39,381 bases of DNA, from assembly GCA_041495205.1 (NCBI GenBank), contig JBGQCF010000019.1, positions 1 through 39,381 on the forward strand, written 5' to 3'. The DNA comes from JAHFRG01 sp041495205. GTDB taxonomy: Bacteria; Pseudomonadota; Gammaproteobacteria; Burkholderiales; JAHFRG01. Below the pieces are notes generated by a model that worked only from the letters and a program-made list of their open reading frames with translations, was not told where the DNA came from and ran no database searches. This document shows, piece after piece, positions 14,355 to 23,063 of this stretch. Position numbers and translations under genes: made by a program. Every line of letters begins with the position of its first letter. Position 1 is the stretch's first letter.

Positions 14355-15398
14355 ATGTATGCTTCCAAAGCTTACGCCGCCCGAACCGGGACGTCGCCGC
14401 TGGCGCCGTTTTCCTTTCAACGCCGCGATCCCCTCCCGCACGATGTGCAAATCAAGATTCTCTATTGCGGCGTGTGCCACTCAGACCTGCATCAGGCACG
14501 TAACGAGTGGCATAACACGATTTACCCCTGTGTGCCCGGTCACGAGATCGTCGGACGAGTGGTGAAAGTCGGCGCCCACGTCAAGAAGTTCAAGGAAGGC
14601 AATATTGTTGGGGTCGGCTGCCTGGTCGACTCGTGCCGAACCTGCGAAAGCTGCAAGGAGAACCTGGAGCAGTTTTGCGAGAACGGCGCTGTCTTCACTT
14701 ACAACAGCGAGGACAAGCATAGCGGAGGCCTTACATATGGCGGGTATTCCGACAGCATCGTTGTGGATGAAGCCTTCGTGCTGCGAATCTCGAACGCGCT
14801 CAATCCGGCCGCCGCGGCACCCCTGCATTGCGCGGGCATCACTACGTATTCGCCCCTGCGCCACTGGAACGTGGGCAAGGGACAGAAGGTCGGCGTTGTC
14901 GGCCTGGGCGGCCTGGGTCATATGGCCGTGAAGTTCGCGAATGCGTTCGGTGCACATGTTGTGCTGTTCACCACCTCACCCAACAAGACGAATGACGCGC
15001 TGCGCCTCGGCGCGCACGAGGTGGTCGTTTCGAAAAACGAAAACGAGATGAAGAAGCACCTCAACAGCTTCGACTTCATCCTCGACACGGTGTCGGCGCA
15101 GCATGACATCAATGCTTATCTGGCGTTGTTGAAACGCGATGCCACTTTGACGCTGGTCGGCGCGCCAAACGCGCTGCCGGTCGAACCCTTCAATCTGATC
15201 TTATTTCGCCGCCAGTTCGCCGGCTCGCTGATAGGCGGCCTCAAGGAGACGCAGGAGATGCTGGACTTTTGCGCGGAGCACGGCATCACCTGCGATGTTG
15301 AACTGATCCCGATCCAGAAGATCAACGAGGCTTACGATCGCTTGCTCAAGAGCGACGTGAAATACCGTTTCGTGATCGACATGGCTTCGCTAACGTAG
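14355..15398 (+). CDS. Zinc-dependent alcohol dehydrogenase, YahK/cinnamyl-alcohol-dehydrogenase family
   Basis: A 347-residue medium-chain dehydrogenase that interconverts aldehydes and alcohols with NADP(H). The catalytic zinc site is visible as GVCHSDLH (C41) and PGHEIVGRVVKVG, and the structural zinc site as CRTCESCKENLEQFC. The nucleotide-binding turn GVVGLGGLGHMAVKFA lies near residue 180. The family members YahK, AdhC and plant CAD are broad-range aldehyde reductases, so detoxification of aldehydes is likely, but the substrate cannot be read. The start ATG follows AGAGGATCT. It ends 7 bases before the 3' end of the opposing tRNA-Ser. Confidence 0.93.
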   Translation: MYASKAYAARTGTSPLAPFSFQRRDPLPHDVQIKILYCGVCHSDLHQARNEWHNTIYPCVPGHEIVGRVVKVGAHVKKFKEGNIVGVGCLVDSCRTCESCKENLEQFCENGAVFTYNSEDKHSGGLTYGGYSDSIVVDEAFVLRISNALNPAAAAPLHCAGITTYSPLRHWNVGKGQKVGVVGLGGLGHMAVKFANAFGAHVVLFTTSPNKTNDALRLGAHEVVVSKNENEMKKHLNSFDFILDTVSAQHDINAYLALLKRDATLTLVGAPNALPVEPFNLILFRRQFAGSLIGGLKETQEMLDFCAEHGITCDVELIPIQKINEAYDRLLKSDVKYRFVIDMASLT

Positions 15399-15404
15399 AC
15401 TGGT

Positions 15405-15499
15405 TGGCGGAGAGAGAGGGATTCGAACCCTCGATAGAACTTTAAAGGTCCTATACTCCCTTAGCAGGGGAGCGCCTTCGACCGCTCGGCCATCTCTCC
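15405..15499 (-). tRNA. tRNA-Ser(GCT)
   Basis: The minus strand gives acceptor GGAGAGA, D-arm GGCCGAGCGGTCGAAGGC, anticodon arm with loop CTGCTAA (anticodon GCT), a long class II variable arm, T-arm GAGGG-TTCGAAT-CCCTC and an encoded CCA; 95 bases. It lies 45 bases after the aspartate kinase gene on the same strand, a common betaproteobacterial pairing. Confidence 0.96.
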
Positions 15500-15544
15500 G
15501 GAAGATGCCACAGGATACCGGCTTTGCCGACATCCCGTCAAAAA

Positions 15545-16774
15545 TCACGGTACTTGATCCAGTTCGAAAACCTTATGCAGGGCACGCACCGCGAGTTCCA
15601 TGTATTTTTCGTCAATCACCACCGAAATCTTGATTTCCGAGGTGGAGATCATCTGGATGTTGATGCCTTCTTCCGCCAGCGTGCGGAACATTTTGCTGGC
15701 AATCCCCGCGTGCGAACGCATGCCGACTCCCACTGCGGAAACCTTGGTAATCTTGTCATCCCCCGTCACATCGCGCGCGCCGATATGCGGCGCCACCTGT
15801 TTTTTGAGGATGCCCATGGCCTTGGCGAAATCATTACGGTGCACGGTAAACGAAAAGTCAGTCATACCATCGTGGCCTACGTTTTGCACAATCATGTCCA
15901 CGTCTATATTGGCCTCGCTTATCGGCCCCAGTATCTGGTAGGCGATGCCGGGACGATCGGGGACGTCGAGTATCGTGATTTTGGCTTCGTCTCGGTTAAA
16001 AGCGATGCCTGAAATGATGGCTTGTTCCATGTTTTCATCTTCCTCAAAAGTAATCAGCGTGCCTTCGCCGGCTTCCTCGAAGCTGGAGAGTACGCGCAGT
16101 TTGACCTTGTATTTTCCGGCAAACCCCACCGAGCGGATCTGCAGCACCCTGGAACCGAGGCTTGCCATTTCCAGCATTTCCTCGAAGGTGATGGTTTTCA
16201 GGCGCCGCGCTTCCGGAACGATGCGCGGATCGGTGGTGTAAACACCATCCACGTCGGTATAAATCTGGCATTCGTCGGCCTTCAATGCCGCCGCCAGCGC
16301 CACACCGGTAGTATCCGATCCGCCTCGCCCCAGGGTGGTGATATTGCCCTTCTCATCCACACCCTGGAAGCCGGCCACCACTACCACGTAGCCGGCCTGC
16401 AAATCGTTGCGCAGATTGGTTTCATCAATATTCAGAATACGCGCCTTGGTGTGGGCGTTGTCGGTGACAATCTTCACCTGTGCGCCGGTGTAGCTGCGCG
16501 CCTTCAGCCCGAGATCCATCAACGCCATTGACAGGAGCGCTATGGACACCTGCTCTCCGGTGGATACCATGACATCGAATTCGCGCGGATCAGGGTGCGC
16601 CTGAATCTGCTTGGCGAGATGGATAAGCCGATCGGTTTCGCCGCTCATGGCGGATACCACCACTACAATCTGGTGGCCTTGCGCCTTGAAGCGGGCGACG
16701 CGCTGCGCCACGCTTTTTATGCGCTCGATATTCCCTACCGAAGTACCGCCGTATTTCTGTACGATCAGCCCCAT
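15545..16774 (-). CDS. lysC: Aspartate kinase
   Basis: A 409-residue enzyme that phosphorylates aspartate as the first step to lysine, threonine and methionine. The N-terminal kinase domain shows VQKYGGTSVG at residues 5-14, GFQGVDEKGNITTLGRGGSDTTGVALA and the DVDGVYTTDPRIV block. Two ACT domains follow (about residues 265-400), with ITILDVPDRPGIAYQILGPIS and KVSAVGVGMRSHAGIASKMFRTLAEEGINIQMISTSEIKISVVI. The layout is that of the monofunctional lysine/threonine-regulated enzyme, so concerted feedback inhibition is likely. The tRNA-Ser gene lies just downstream and could be read from the same transcript. Confidence 0.97.
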   Translation of the reverse strand: MGLIVQKYGGTSVGNIERIKSVAQRVARFKAQGHQIVVVVSAMSGETDRLIHLAKQIQAHPDPREFDVMVSTGEQVSIALLSMALMDLGLKARSYTGAQVKIVTDNAHTKARILNIDETNLRNDLQAGYVVVVAGFQGVDEKGNITTLGRGGSDTTGVALAAALKADECQIYTDVDGVYTTDPRIVPEARRLKTITFEEMLEMASLGSRVLQIRSVGFAGKYKVKLRVLSSFEEAGEGTLITFEEDENMEQAIISGIAFNRDEAKITILDVPDRPGIAYQILGPISEANIDVDMIVQNVGHDGMTDFSFTVHRNDFAKAMGILKKQVAPHIGARDVTGDDKITKVSAVGVGMRSHAGIASKMFRTLAEEGINIQMISTSEIKISVVIDEKYMELAVRALHKVFELDQVP

Positions 16775-16947
16775 GCTGCTTTCAAGGAAAAAATTTAAAG
16801 GGCGGCATTTTACCTTATTTCAAGGCAAAAAACGAGGACAACCGCTCCCAGTTGCGTGTTGTTGCACAGACGAAGAAAAATAATTACATTAATCGAAGCG
16901 CGAATGCGGAAAAACCACACGCAATCCTAATCCGGAATCCACCCGCC

Positions 16948-17250
16948 ATGAGATTATTCGGCAAGATCCTCAACCCCCGGGAAATACGCCGCAGAATGGG
17001 GCTTAACCAGCAGCAGTTCTGGAGCAAAATCGGGGTCACGCAAAGCGGGGGTTCGCGCTACGAGAACGGCCGCAATATTCCCAAGCCGGTAAGGGAATTG
17101 TTGCGGCTGGTACATGTGGAGCGGATTGACCTGGACAAAGTCAAAAAAGAAGACTTTCAGGTCATCGAATACATGAAGTCCTCGCATCCCGACCTTTATA
17201 AAAAGCTGAAAAAAGCCGCCCGCGCAAAAACCAGGCGGGCAAAAAGTTGA
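16948..17250 (+). CDS. Small helix-turn-helix protein
   Basis: A 100-residue protein with one XRE-like helix-turn-helix. The segment LNPREIRRRMGLNQQQFWSKIGVTQSGGSRYENGRNIPKPVRELL at residues 7-51 has the spacing of the Cro/C1 domain, with the recognition helix around VTQSGGSRYE. The C-terminal third is highly basic (KKLKKAARAKTRRAKS) and may aid DNA binding. ATG 16948 is preferred because the upstream in-frame text up to 16852 has no similarity to the fold. It is divergent from lysC and convergent with the radical SAM gene, so a regulated target cannot be read from context. Confidence 0.75.
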   Translation: MRLFGKILNPREIRRRMGLNQQQFWSKIGVTQSGGSRYENGRNIPKPVRELLRLVHVERIDLDKVKKEDFQVIEYMKSSHPDLYKKLKKAARAKTRRAKS

Positions 17251-17252
17251 AA

Positions 17253-18110
17253 TCACGGACTCACCCTGACCGGCAAACCCAGTAAGCGTATCGCGCGCGC
17301 GAATTCATCCAGCCACTCTTTTGGCAATGCCGAAAGACGCGGCGCCTGTGGCTGCATTGAAGGACGCGCCAATCCGTAAAGTAACACCCCTTCCACCGCC
17401 ACTCTGTTGCGTTTCAGGTCTCCTACGAACTTAAGGTAGGCCGTCCGTTCCGCCGGAGAGGGCGGCTTTGCGTCGAGTGCAAACACACAGGTCTGCAGCC
17501 AAGTCGGGCATAATGATGCGGCGATGCGCAGGTTTTGCAGAATTTTCTCCGGCGTTGTTTGAGTGCCGTTTATCCGCCGCATGCCCGCAGTGGTCGCCGA
17601 ATCCAGCTTGAACCACACTTCGCCGTTAAGCTTTTTCATTTTCATCAGGCCTTTTTGCACTGTCGTGCGATGCATCAGGCTGCCGTTGGTGATGAGCACC
17701 AGCTTAATCTTGTTTTTCAGCCCGCAATCCTCCATCACCCGCCCTATCAGATCCACAACCTCGGCAAACTGTTTAGAGCTGGTCGGCTCGCCGTTGCCTG
17801 ATACCGCGATATCGTTGATGCGGCGCGCTTCAAGCGGCACTTTACTTTCCATGAAATCGCCCGATTGCAATTCGCGCAAAAAACCGCGCAGCTCACTGTC
17901 GAGCTTGTGCAGTTCAATTGCCGGGGCCGCGCCGCGCTTGAGATTGGGAACCTGGCAATAAATGCAGCGCCAGTTACAGGCATTGTTGGGATTAAGGTTA
18001 ATTCCCACCGAGACGCCGCCCGCCCTGCGTGAGATGACCGGGTACACATAAGTCAGCCCTGCGGATTCACGGCTGTGGTCAGAAATGCTGAGTCTTTGCG
18101 TTGCCGGCAT
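17253..18110 (-). CDS. Radical SAM protein of unknown function
   Basis: A 285-residue radical S-adenosylmethionine enzyme. The cluster motif CNWRCIYC (C45-x3-C49-x2-C52) follows NPNNA, and the glycine-rich GNGEPT block and LITNGS are the usual SAM-binding and barrel positions. The start at 18110 is chosen because similarity should begin near RLSISDHSRESAGLTYVYPV; in-frame ATGs at 18125 and 18164 exist, but a strong -10 element for the opposing queD gene lies at 18149-18154. It is back to back with queD, which hints at a link to deazapurine or another tRNA modification. It does not have the small size of QueE, so it should not be named that. The substrate is unknown. Confidence 0.82.
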   Translation of the reverse strand: MPATQRLSISDHSRESAGLTYVYPVISRRAGGVSVGINLNPNNACNWRCIYCQVPNLKRGAAPAIELHKLDSELRGFLRELQSGDFMESKVPLEARRINDIAVSGNGEPTSSKQFAEVVDLIGRVMEDCGLKNKIKLVLITNGSLMHRTTVQKGLMKMKKLNGEVWFKLDSATTAGMRRINGTQTTPEKILQNLRIAASLCPTWLQTCVFALDAKPPSPAERTAYLKFVGDLKRNRVAVEGVLLYGLARPSMQPQAPRLSALPKEWLDEFARAIRLLGLPVRVSP

Positions 18111-18148
18111 GAGTATCGGGCACATAAATGGGGCGCACGTGAGAATGT

Positions 18149-18154
18149 TATAAT
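18149..18154 (+). promoter_or_regulatory. Candidate -10 element for queD
   Basis: A perfect TATAAT lies about 32 bases before the queD start codon, placing a transcription start near 18161. No good -35 match is seen at the right distance, so an extended -10 or an activator would be needed. Confidence 0.35.
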
Positions 18155-18185
18155 TCCCAGACATTATGAGCGAATCCAGAACAAG

Positions 18186-18638
18186 ATGCTAATCACCCGC
18201 CGCCTGGAATTCGATGCCGGGCACCGCATTCCCGAACATGACAGCCAGTGCCGCCATTTGCACGGCCACCGTTACGCGATTGAAATCACGCTTTCCGGCG
18301 ATGTCATCGAAAAGAAAGGCGCCCCGGAAAACGGCATGGTGATGGATTTTGCACTGGTTGGAGATATTGCGAGAAAGCATTTGGTTGAAGCCTGGGATCA
18401 CGCTTTTCTAGTCTTCAGCGGAGACACCGCGGTCGTCGATTTCCTAAATTCGCTTCCGAAGCATAAAACCGTTTTGCTTAAGGCCACGCCTACCGCGGAA
18501 AATCTGGCACTGGAAGCTTTCAGGATTCTCTCCCGTGCTTACCAGGACAACTACGGCAACCATGTGCGCCTCGAACGCATCCGTTTATATGAGACACCGA
18601 ACTGCTGGGCGGATGCGGTAAGAGCGGACCTGAAATGA
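18186..18638 (+). CDS. queD: 6-carboxy-5,6,7,8-tetrahydropterin synthase (QueD)
   Basis: A 150-residue T-fold enzyme that converts dihydroneopterin triphosphate to 6-carboxytetrahydropterin in queuosine synthesis. The zinc histidines are readable as H13 in FDAGHRI and H26/H28 in CRHLHGHRY; the catalytic cysteine is C22 and the DHAF motif supplies the second catalytic histidine. ATG 18186 is the family start; upstream in-frame codons would extend it through the promoter. Its stop overlaps the start of the next gene as ATGA, which suggests translational coupling. No other queuosine gene is in the window, apart from the possibly related radical SAM gene on the other side of the promoter. Confidence 0.93.
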   Translation: MLITRRLEFDAGHRIPEHDSQCRHLHGHRYAIEITLSGDVIEKKGAPENGMVMDFALVGDIARKHLVEAWDHAFLVFSGDTAVVDFLNSLPKHKTVLLKATPTAENLALEAFRILSRAYQDNYGNHVRLERIRLYETPNCWADAVRADLK

Positions 18639-19558
18639 AAATCCTGGTGCTGGGCGCGGGAGCGGTCGGCGGCTATTTTGGCGGCCGGCTCGCTGAAAGC
18701 GGCGCCGATGTGATTTTCCTGGTCCGTCCGCGGCGCGCCGCTCAACTCATGGAACACGGCTTGGTGGTGCGCAGCCCTCACGGCGACATCAAGCAGAAGG
18801 TCGCCTGCGTGCTGCCTGAACAGCTGGCCCCGGGATATGATTTCGTTATCCTCGCCTGCAAGGCTTATGACCTTGAGAGCGCAACAAGCGCCATCGCTCC
18901 CGCGGTTGGAAAAGGCACTGCGATTCTGCCGTTGCTGAACGGCGTGGCCCACATGGAGATGCTAAGCAAAAAATTCGGCGCGGAGCGGGTGCTGGGCGGG
19001 TCCTGCCAGATTGCCGCAACGCTCACGGAGAACGGCGAAATTCATCACCTTTACCCGGTGCACAAAATCATTTTCGGCGAGCGTTCAGGTGTGAAAAGCG
19101 CCCGCTGCAAAGCTCTTGAGGCCGAGTTCGCAAAGACTTCCGTCAGTTACCTGCTCAGCGAAACCATTGATCTCGACATGTGGGAAAAATTCGTGTTTCT
19201 CTCTGCGCTCGCCGGAACCACCTGTCTGATGCGCGCATCCATCGGCGCCATTATGGAAACAGCCGAAGGCGAAGCGATAGTTTTGGAAATGCTGGACGAA
19301 TGCAAGAACGTTGCGGTGGCATCAGGCTACGCGCCGCGGGAAGAACATCTGGCGTGGTCGCGAAAGGTGCTGACCGAGCGCGGCTCGGTGATGGCGGCTT
19401 CGATGCTGCGCGATGTTGAGCGCAATGGCAAGACGGAAGCCGACCACATAATCGGCGACATGCTGCGCAGGGCGCGTAAGCACAAGCTGCAAACTCCCCT
19501 GCTGCGCCTGGCTTACTGCAATTTGCAAGCCTACGAGGCAAGACAAAGCAAAACCTAG
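18635..19558 (+). CDS. panE: 2-dehydropantoate 2-reductase family protein (PanE/ApbA)
   Basis: A 307-residue NADPH-dependent reductase that makes pantoate for coenzyme A. The nucleotide-binding turn ILVLGAGAVGGYFGGRLAESGADV is at residues 3-26; the second family block LPLLNGVAHMEML and the helical C-terminal domain with DMWEKFVFLSALAGTTCLMRASIG, which carries the catalytic lysine (K in WEKF), are present. It overlaps queD by four bases (ATGA). Paralogues of this family are common, so true ketopantoate reductase activity is likely but not certain. It is the last gene before the methyltransferase cassette, and nothing clearly terminator-like follows. Confidence 0.88.
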   Translation: MKILVLGAGAVGGYFGGRLAESGADVIFLVRPRRAAQLMEHGLVVRSPHGDIKQKVACVLPEQLAPGYDFVILACKAYDLESATSAIAPAVGKGTAILPLLNGVAHMEMLSKKFGAERVLGGSCQIAATLTENGEIHHLYPVHKIIFGERSGVKSARCKALEAEFAKTSVSYLLSETIDLDMWEKFVFLSALAGTTCLMRASIGAIMETAEGEAIVLEMLDECKNVAVASGYAPREEHLAWSRKVLTERGSVMAASMLRDVERNGKTEADHIIGDMLRRARKHKLQTPLLRLAYCNLQAYEARQSKT

Positions 19559-19790
19559 TCAGGAAATATCCGTCTCTGTCCACTAGAGTATTCATAGCAC
19601 CGAAAACGACATCGACCCTATTTATTGTGTGGCCCGAGTATGCAATTAGCCAAGCCTGACCTCTTTGTCATCACCTCTTTGTTCAGAACTCAACGCAGTT
19701 CGTGACTTTACGGATTGCCGGTGATAGGATTTTGGGCCGATGATAGTCATGAAGAGCTGACCGACCTCATTTTTGTCGCCGACTTCCCTG
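19559..19790. other. Left border of the methyltransferase cassette
   Basis: These 232 bases hold no gene and no recognised repeat, and no copy of the tRNA-Ser(TGA) end that would mark an attachment site. Base composition drops towards AT compared with panE, and it stays lower in the methyltransferase gene. The promoter of the cassette must lie here, but I cannot single out a convincing -35/-10 pair. Confidence 0.4.
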
Positions 19791-20747
19791 ATGAAAACTG
19801 TTAACCGCTCACTGCTGCAGCCACAGTACGCTAAGCTCCGCGCGCGAGTTGCCTATGCAACAAGCCGGGGGACGATGATCCAAGGCCATACGGAGGACGT
19901 ACTATCGTCTTCTTTCGGAGAGAAACTAAAGGGGCGCGTACATTTGCTTTTTACCTCACCGCCATTCCCACTGAACAGAAAGAAGAAATATGGGAACGAA
20001 ACCGGGGAAGCATATGTGGAATGGCTAGCGGCTTTTGCGCCTGTGTTCCGCGAGCTGCTCGCTCCCAAGGGGTCAATCGTCCTAGAGATGGGCAATGCGT
20101 GGGAACCTGGTAAGCCGGTCATGTCGACATTGGCGCTTAAGGCGCTCCTCGAATTTTTAGAGCGTGGCAGATTTTATTTATGTCAACAATTCATCTGCTA
20201 TAACCCGACTCGGCTTCCGAGTCCGGCGCAGTGGGTGAATGTGAAACGTATCCGGCTAAAGGATGCCTACACCCATGTATGGTGGATGAGTCCGGTTACT
20301 GAGCCTGAGGCTGACAACCGTAGAGTGCTCAAGCCTTACAGTACGGCTATGCTTGATCTCCTGCGTCGTCAGAAATATAACCATGGTCCTCGTCCCTCAG
20401 AACATCACATTGGAGCTACGTCCTTTCTCAAGAATAACAATGGAGCCATTCCTCCTAACGTGCTAACGATTAGCAACACCAGAGCCACAGATGACTATCT
20501 TAGATACTGCCGTGCTCATGAGCTCCAGCCACATCCTTCCCGAATGCCTAATGACTTGGCCGATTTTTTCATCCGCTTTCTGACTACACCGCGCAGCCTT
20601 GTCTTTGATCCCTTTGGAGGCTCGAATACCACTGGGGCAGCTGCGGAGAAGCTCAAGCGGCGGTGGCTAGCCATCGAAGCAAACGCGGATTACATAAAAG
20701 GGTCAAAGGGAAGATTCCCACGTAACGTATTAAGGATGAGCAGATGA
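19791..20747 (+). CDS. Site-specific DNA methyltransferase (beta-class, N4-cytosine or N6-adenine)
   Basis: A 318-residue amino-methyltransferase. The catalytic motif IV reads FTSPPF (residues 54-59) and precedes the SAM-binding motif I DPFGGSNTTG (from D273), the order of the beta class. The SPPF form and FGGS ending are common in N4-cytosine enzymes, but adenine specificity is not excluded. The middle region with PSPAQWVNVKRIRLKDAYTHVWWMS is a family block. ATG 19791 is preferred over the TTG at 19773. Its stop overlaps the start of the GHKL ATPase gene as ATGA, so the two are translationally coupled. No restriction endonuclease of known type is adjacent. Codon and base use are less GC-rich than in the flanking housekeeping genes, which suggests transfer. 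Confidence 0.9.
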   Translation: MKTVNRSLLQPQYAKLRARVAYATSRGTMIQGHTEDVLSSSFGEKLKGRVHLLFTSPPFPLNRKKKYGNETGEAYVEWLAAFAPVFRELLAPKGSIVLEMGNAWEPGKPVMSTLALKALLEFLERGRFYLCQQFICYNPTRLPSPAQWVNVKRIRLKDAYTHVWWMSPVTEPEADNRRVLKPYSTAMLDLLRRQKYNHGPRPSEHHIGATSFLKNNNGAIPPNVLTISNTRATDDYLRYCRAHELQPHPSRMPNDLADFFIRFLTTPRSLVFDPFGGSNTTGAAAEKLKRRWLAIEANADYIKGSKGRFPRNVLRMSR

Positions 20748-23020
20748 CCCCTGAAGAACTACTAACAGCGTTACGCGCTGCTACTACCCCTGCCGAGGTT
20801 GAAGTTGCATTGGACGCTTGGGGAACATCCAACACAGCGTGGAAACCCGTGGGCAATCGCGAGAACAATCGTGGAACAATCGAAGCGGCTGCGGACCCGG
20901 GACGGTCGCTGGTGGAGCGGCTGACTAACGGTATTGATGCAGTATTGGAATACGAGCACTCTACCCATGCAGGGATACCAAACGCGCGTAGTCCTAAAGA
21001 TGCGGCTGCCGCTTGGCTGGGCATTCCGGATGGCGGCCTGAGCGATCTGAGTCAGGCCGAGCGCCAGCGAATTGCCAAGCGGGTAAACGTGACCCTTCTA
21101 GAAGGCGTGGCCCGAAACAAGCGTGTGGTGGAGATTGCGGACTTGGGAATTGGTATTGCTCCAGAAGACATGACCGGAACGATCCTCAGCTTGAACGAAG
21201 GGAACAAGCTCACCAAGCACTACCTGGCTGGGTTGTATGGCCAGGGTGGTTCGAGTACTTTCGCAGTCAGCGACTATACACTGATTGCGAGTCGAGCCAA
21301 CGAGCAAAGGCCCGTAGGCTTTACAGTAGTGAAATTTCTAGACCTCCCAGCCGACTTGTTCCGCACCGGGCACTATGTGTATCTCACTGACCACGGCATG
21401 GTCTTCCGGGCCCAAGTGCTGGCTGGACAGTTTCCGCGTGGGACCATAATCAGGCACATCGGTTACGACCTGACGAATTACTCTGGTCCTCTGGGCCCGA
21501 ACAGCCTGTACGGATTGCTGAACACAGTGTTGTTCGACCCCGTGTTACCAGTGTGGCTGGATAGCCGGGTGCACAACTACCGCCGCGTCATTAAGGGGTC
21601 CCGTAATGCCTTGAACGGGGCAGTGGACGAAGGAGACGAGAGGCGAGCTGGCCCGACCCTTGCGCACAACGTGCGTTTGTTCTTCGTGAACATCGGTGAA
21701 TTCGGGCGAGTCGGAATCGAGTACTGGTTGCTCGAAGCGCCCACGACGGAAAACAAAGTACCAAGTGCTGCATTCGTGAATCCCAAGAAACCCATCATCC
21801 TTACGCTGAACGGACAGAATCAGGCAGAGCTGTCTCAACTCCTTATCCGGAAGCAAGCTGAACTCCCTTACCTCGCGCAGCGTCTCATCTGCCACATCGA
21901 TGGAAATCATCTGACTCCACAGGCGAAGCGCGCACTTTTCGTCTCGAACCGTGAAGACGCCCGGCGAGGGATGGTCTATGATCTGATCGAGCGCGAGCTC
22001 ATCAATACGCTCAAATCAGACGACGAACTAACCCGCCTCAACAATGAGGCGCGTGAACGCGGTCTGCGGACTCAGGACGAGACGGCAACGCAGCAGATGC
22101 GAAGTGAGGTTGCCCGACTGCTGCGGATTCATGGACTAAACCTCACAGAGCCTTCGGGTAGCGAGCCCTCAGCCGCAGGGACGCATCCGGACGTGCCCTC
22201 TCATCCCAGACCTGGGCCGCGACCGCTGACCCCAATTCAGCTTAACGAGCCGCCTACGTACATTAATTTTGTCTGGGACGTCGACGAAGCTATCAGATTC
22301 TATCCAGAACAACGTCGGTATGTCCGGATCGCGACCGACGCTCACAGCAGCTACCATGATGCCAATAACCCAGTCCGCTCCCGAATCAATCTCATCATCA
22401 CGGGCCAAGATCTTCGCTTAGTGGGGACCACGCCGCTTCAAGGTGGCCGGATGCGTATTATCCTCGAAGCCGCAACGAGTGCGAACATTGGGGCGAACGG
22501 AAACGTCCGAGTCGAGCTGACGCGGCAGGGATTGCCCACCCTTTCGGACGCCCGGGATTATACCATCCAGGCTCGGCCTCCAGCGCAGCCAGCTGCAAGG
22601 CGGGTCAGTCTGCCGCCATTCGACGTGCGACCCGTGGAGGGCCCAAACGATCCCATGTGGGCACAACTGGGGTGGCCGGATGAGATTAATAAGGTGGCGT
22701 CCGCCGCCGAGATGGAACAAGGGACTTTAGTCGTGCATTACTCGACAGTTTTTCCGAAGTTCGCGGACAAGCGGTGCGCCCTAGAGCGTCGTGATCCAGC
22801 TTTGGCAGGATCGTTCACAAGACGGTACGAAATTTGGCTTGCAGTGCATGCGCTGATTCTCCACGCTGACCAAGAAGCTGCTGCACATGGGCCAGAACTC
22901 CCTGAGGGTGAGGGAAATGGGGAACAGGAACGGGCAGAACGGGCAAGGATGGCCACTCTATCAGCCCTTTTTGCTGCACGTGAGGTGGAATCACCCGTAG
23001 GAGTGACTGAGAGCGAATGA
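20744..23020 (+). CDS. GHKL-fold (Hsp90/MutL/MORC-like) ATPase linked to a DNA methyltransferase
   Basis: A 758-residue protein with an N-terminal GHKL ATPase domain. The N-box is VERLTNGIDAVLEY (N62, D65), the G1 box IADLGIGIAPEDM (D133-x-G135-x-G137) and the G2 box LYGQGGSSTFAV (G166-x-G168-G169), the arrangement of Hsp90, MutL and MORC proteins. A large middle region follows, then a Pro-rich linker (about residues 485-510), a beta-rich segment beginning INFVWDVDEAIRFYPEQRRYVRI, and a helical C-terminal region. No MutL-type endonuclease motif was seen. Such ATPases have been described in operons with methyltransferases and are thought to act in restriction or conflict systems. Here the gene starts inside the methyltransferase stop codon and is followed by a PIN nuclease gene. 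Confidence 0.85.
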   Translation: MTPEELLTALRAATTPAEVEVALDAWGTSNTAWKPVGNRENNRGTIEAAADPGRSLVERLTNGIDAVLEYEHSTHAGIPNARSPKDAAAAWLGIPDGGLSDLSQAERQRIAKRVNVTLLEGVARNKRVVEIADLGIGIAPEDMTGTILSLNEGNKLTKHYLAGLYGQGGSSTFAVSDYTLIASRANEQRPVGFTVVKFLDLPADLFRTGHYVYLTDHGMVFRAQVLAGQFPRGTIIRHIGYDLTNYSGPLGPNSLYGLLNTVLFDPVLPVWLDSRVHNYRRVIKGSRNALNGAVDEGDERRAGPTLAHNVRLFFVNIGEFGRVGIEYWLLEAPTTENKVPSAAFVNPKKPIILTLNGQNQAELSQLLIRKQAELPYLAQRLICHIDGNHLTPQAKRALFVSNREDARRGMVYDLIERELINTLKSDDELTRLNNEARERGLRTQDETATQQMRSEVARLLRIHGLNLTEPSGSEPSAAGTHPDVPSHPRPGPRPLTPIQLNEPPTYINFVWDVDEAIRFYPEQRRYVRIATDAHSSYHDANNPVRSRINLIITGQDLRLVGTTPLQGGRMRIILEAATSANIGANGNVRVELTRQGLPTLSDARDYTIQARPPAQPAARRVSLPPFDVRPVEGPNDPMWAQLGWPDEINKVASAAEMEQGTLVVHYSTVFPKFADKRCALERRDPALAGSFTRRYEIWLAVHALILHADQEAAAHGPELPEGEGNGEQERAERARMATLSALFAAREVESPVGVTESE

Positions 23021-23063
23021 AAGACAAGCGGACGGACAAGTTCTTCTATTGTTGAATACAGTC

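Noticed and set aside
19559..19790. A tRNA-Ser(TGA) 3'-end copy that would mark the methyltransferase cassette as an island
   Set aside because: I looked for the end sequence TGGCGGAAGG and found none here, so integration at that tRNA is not claimed.
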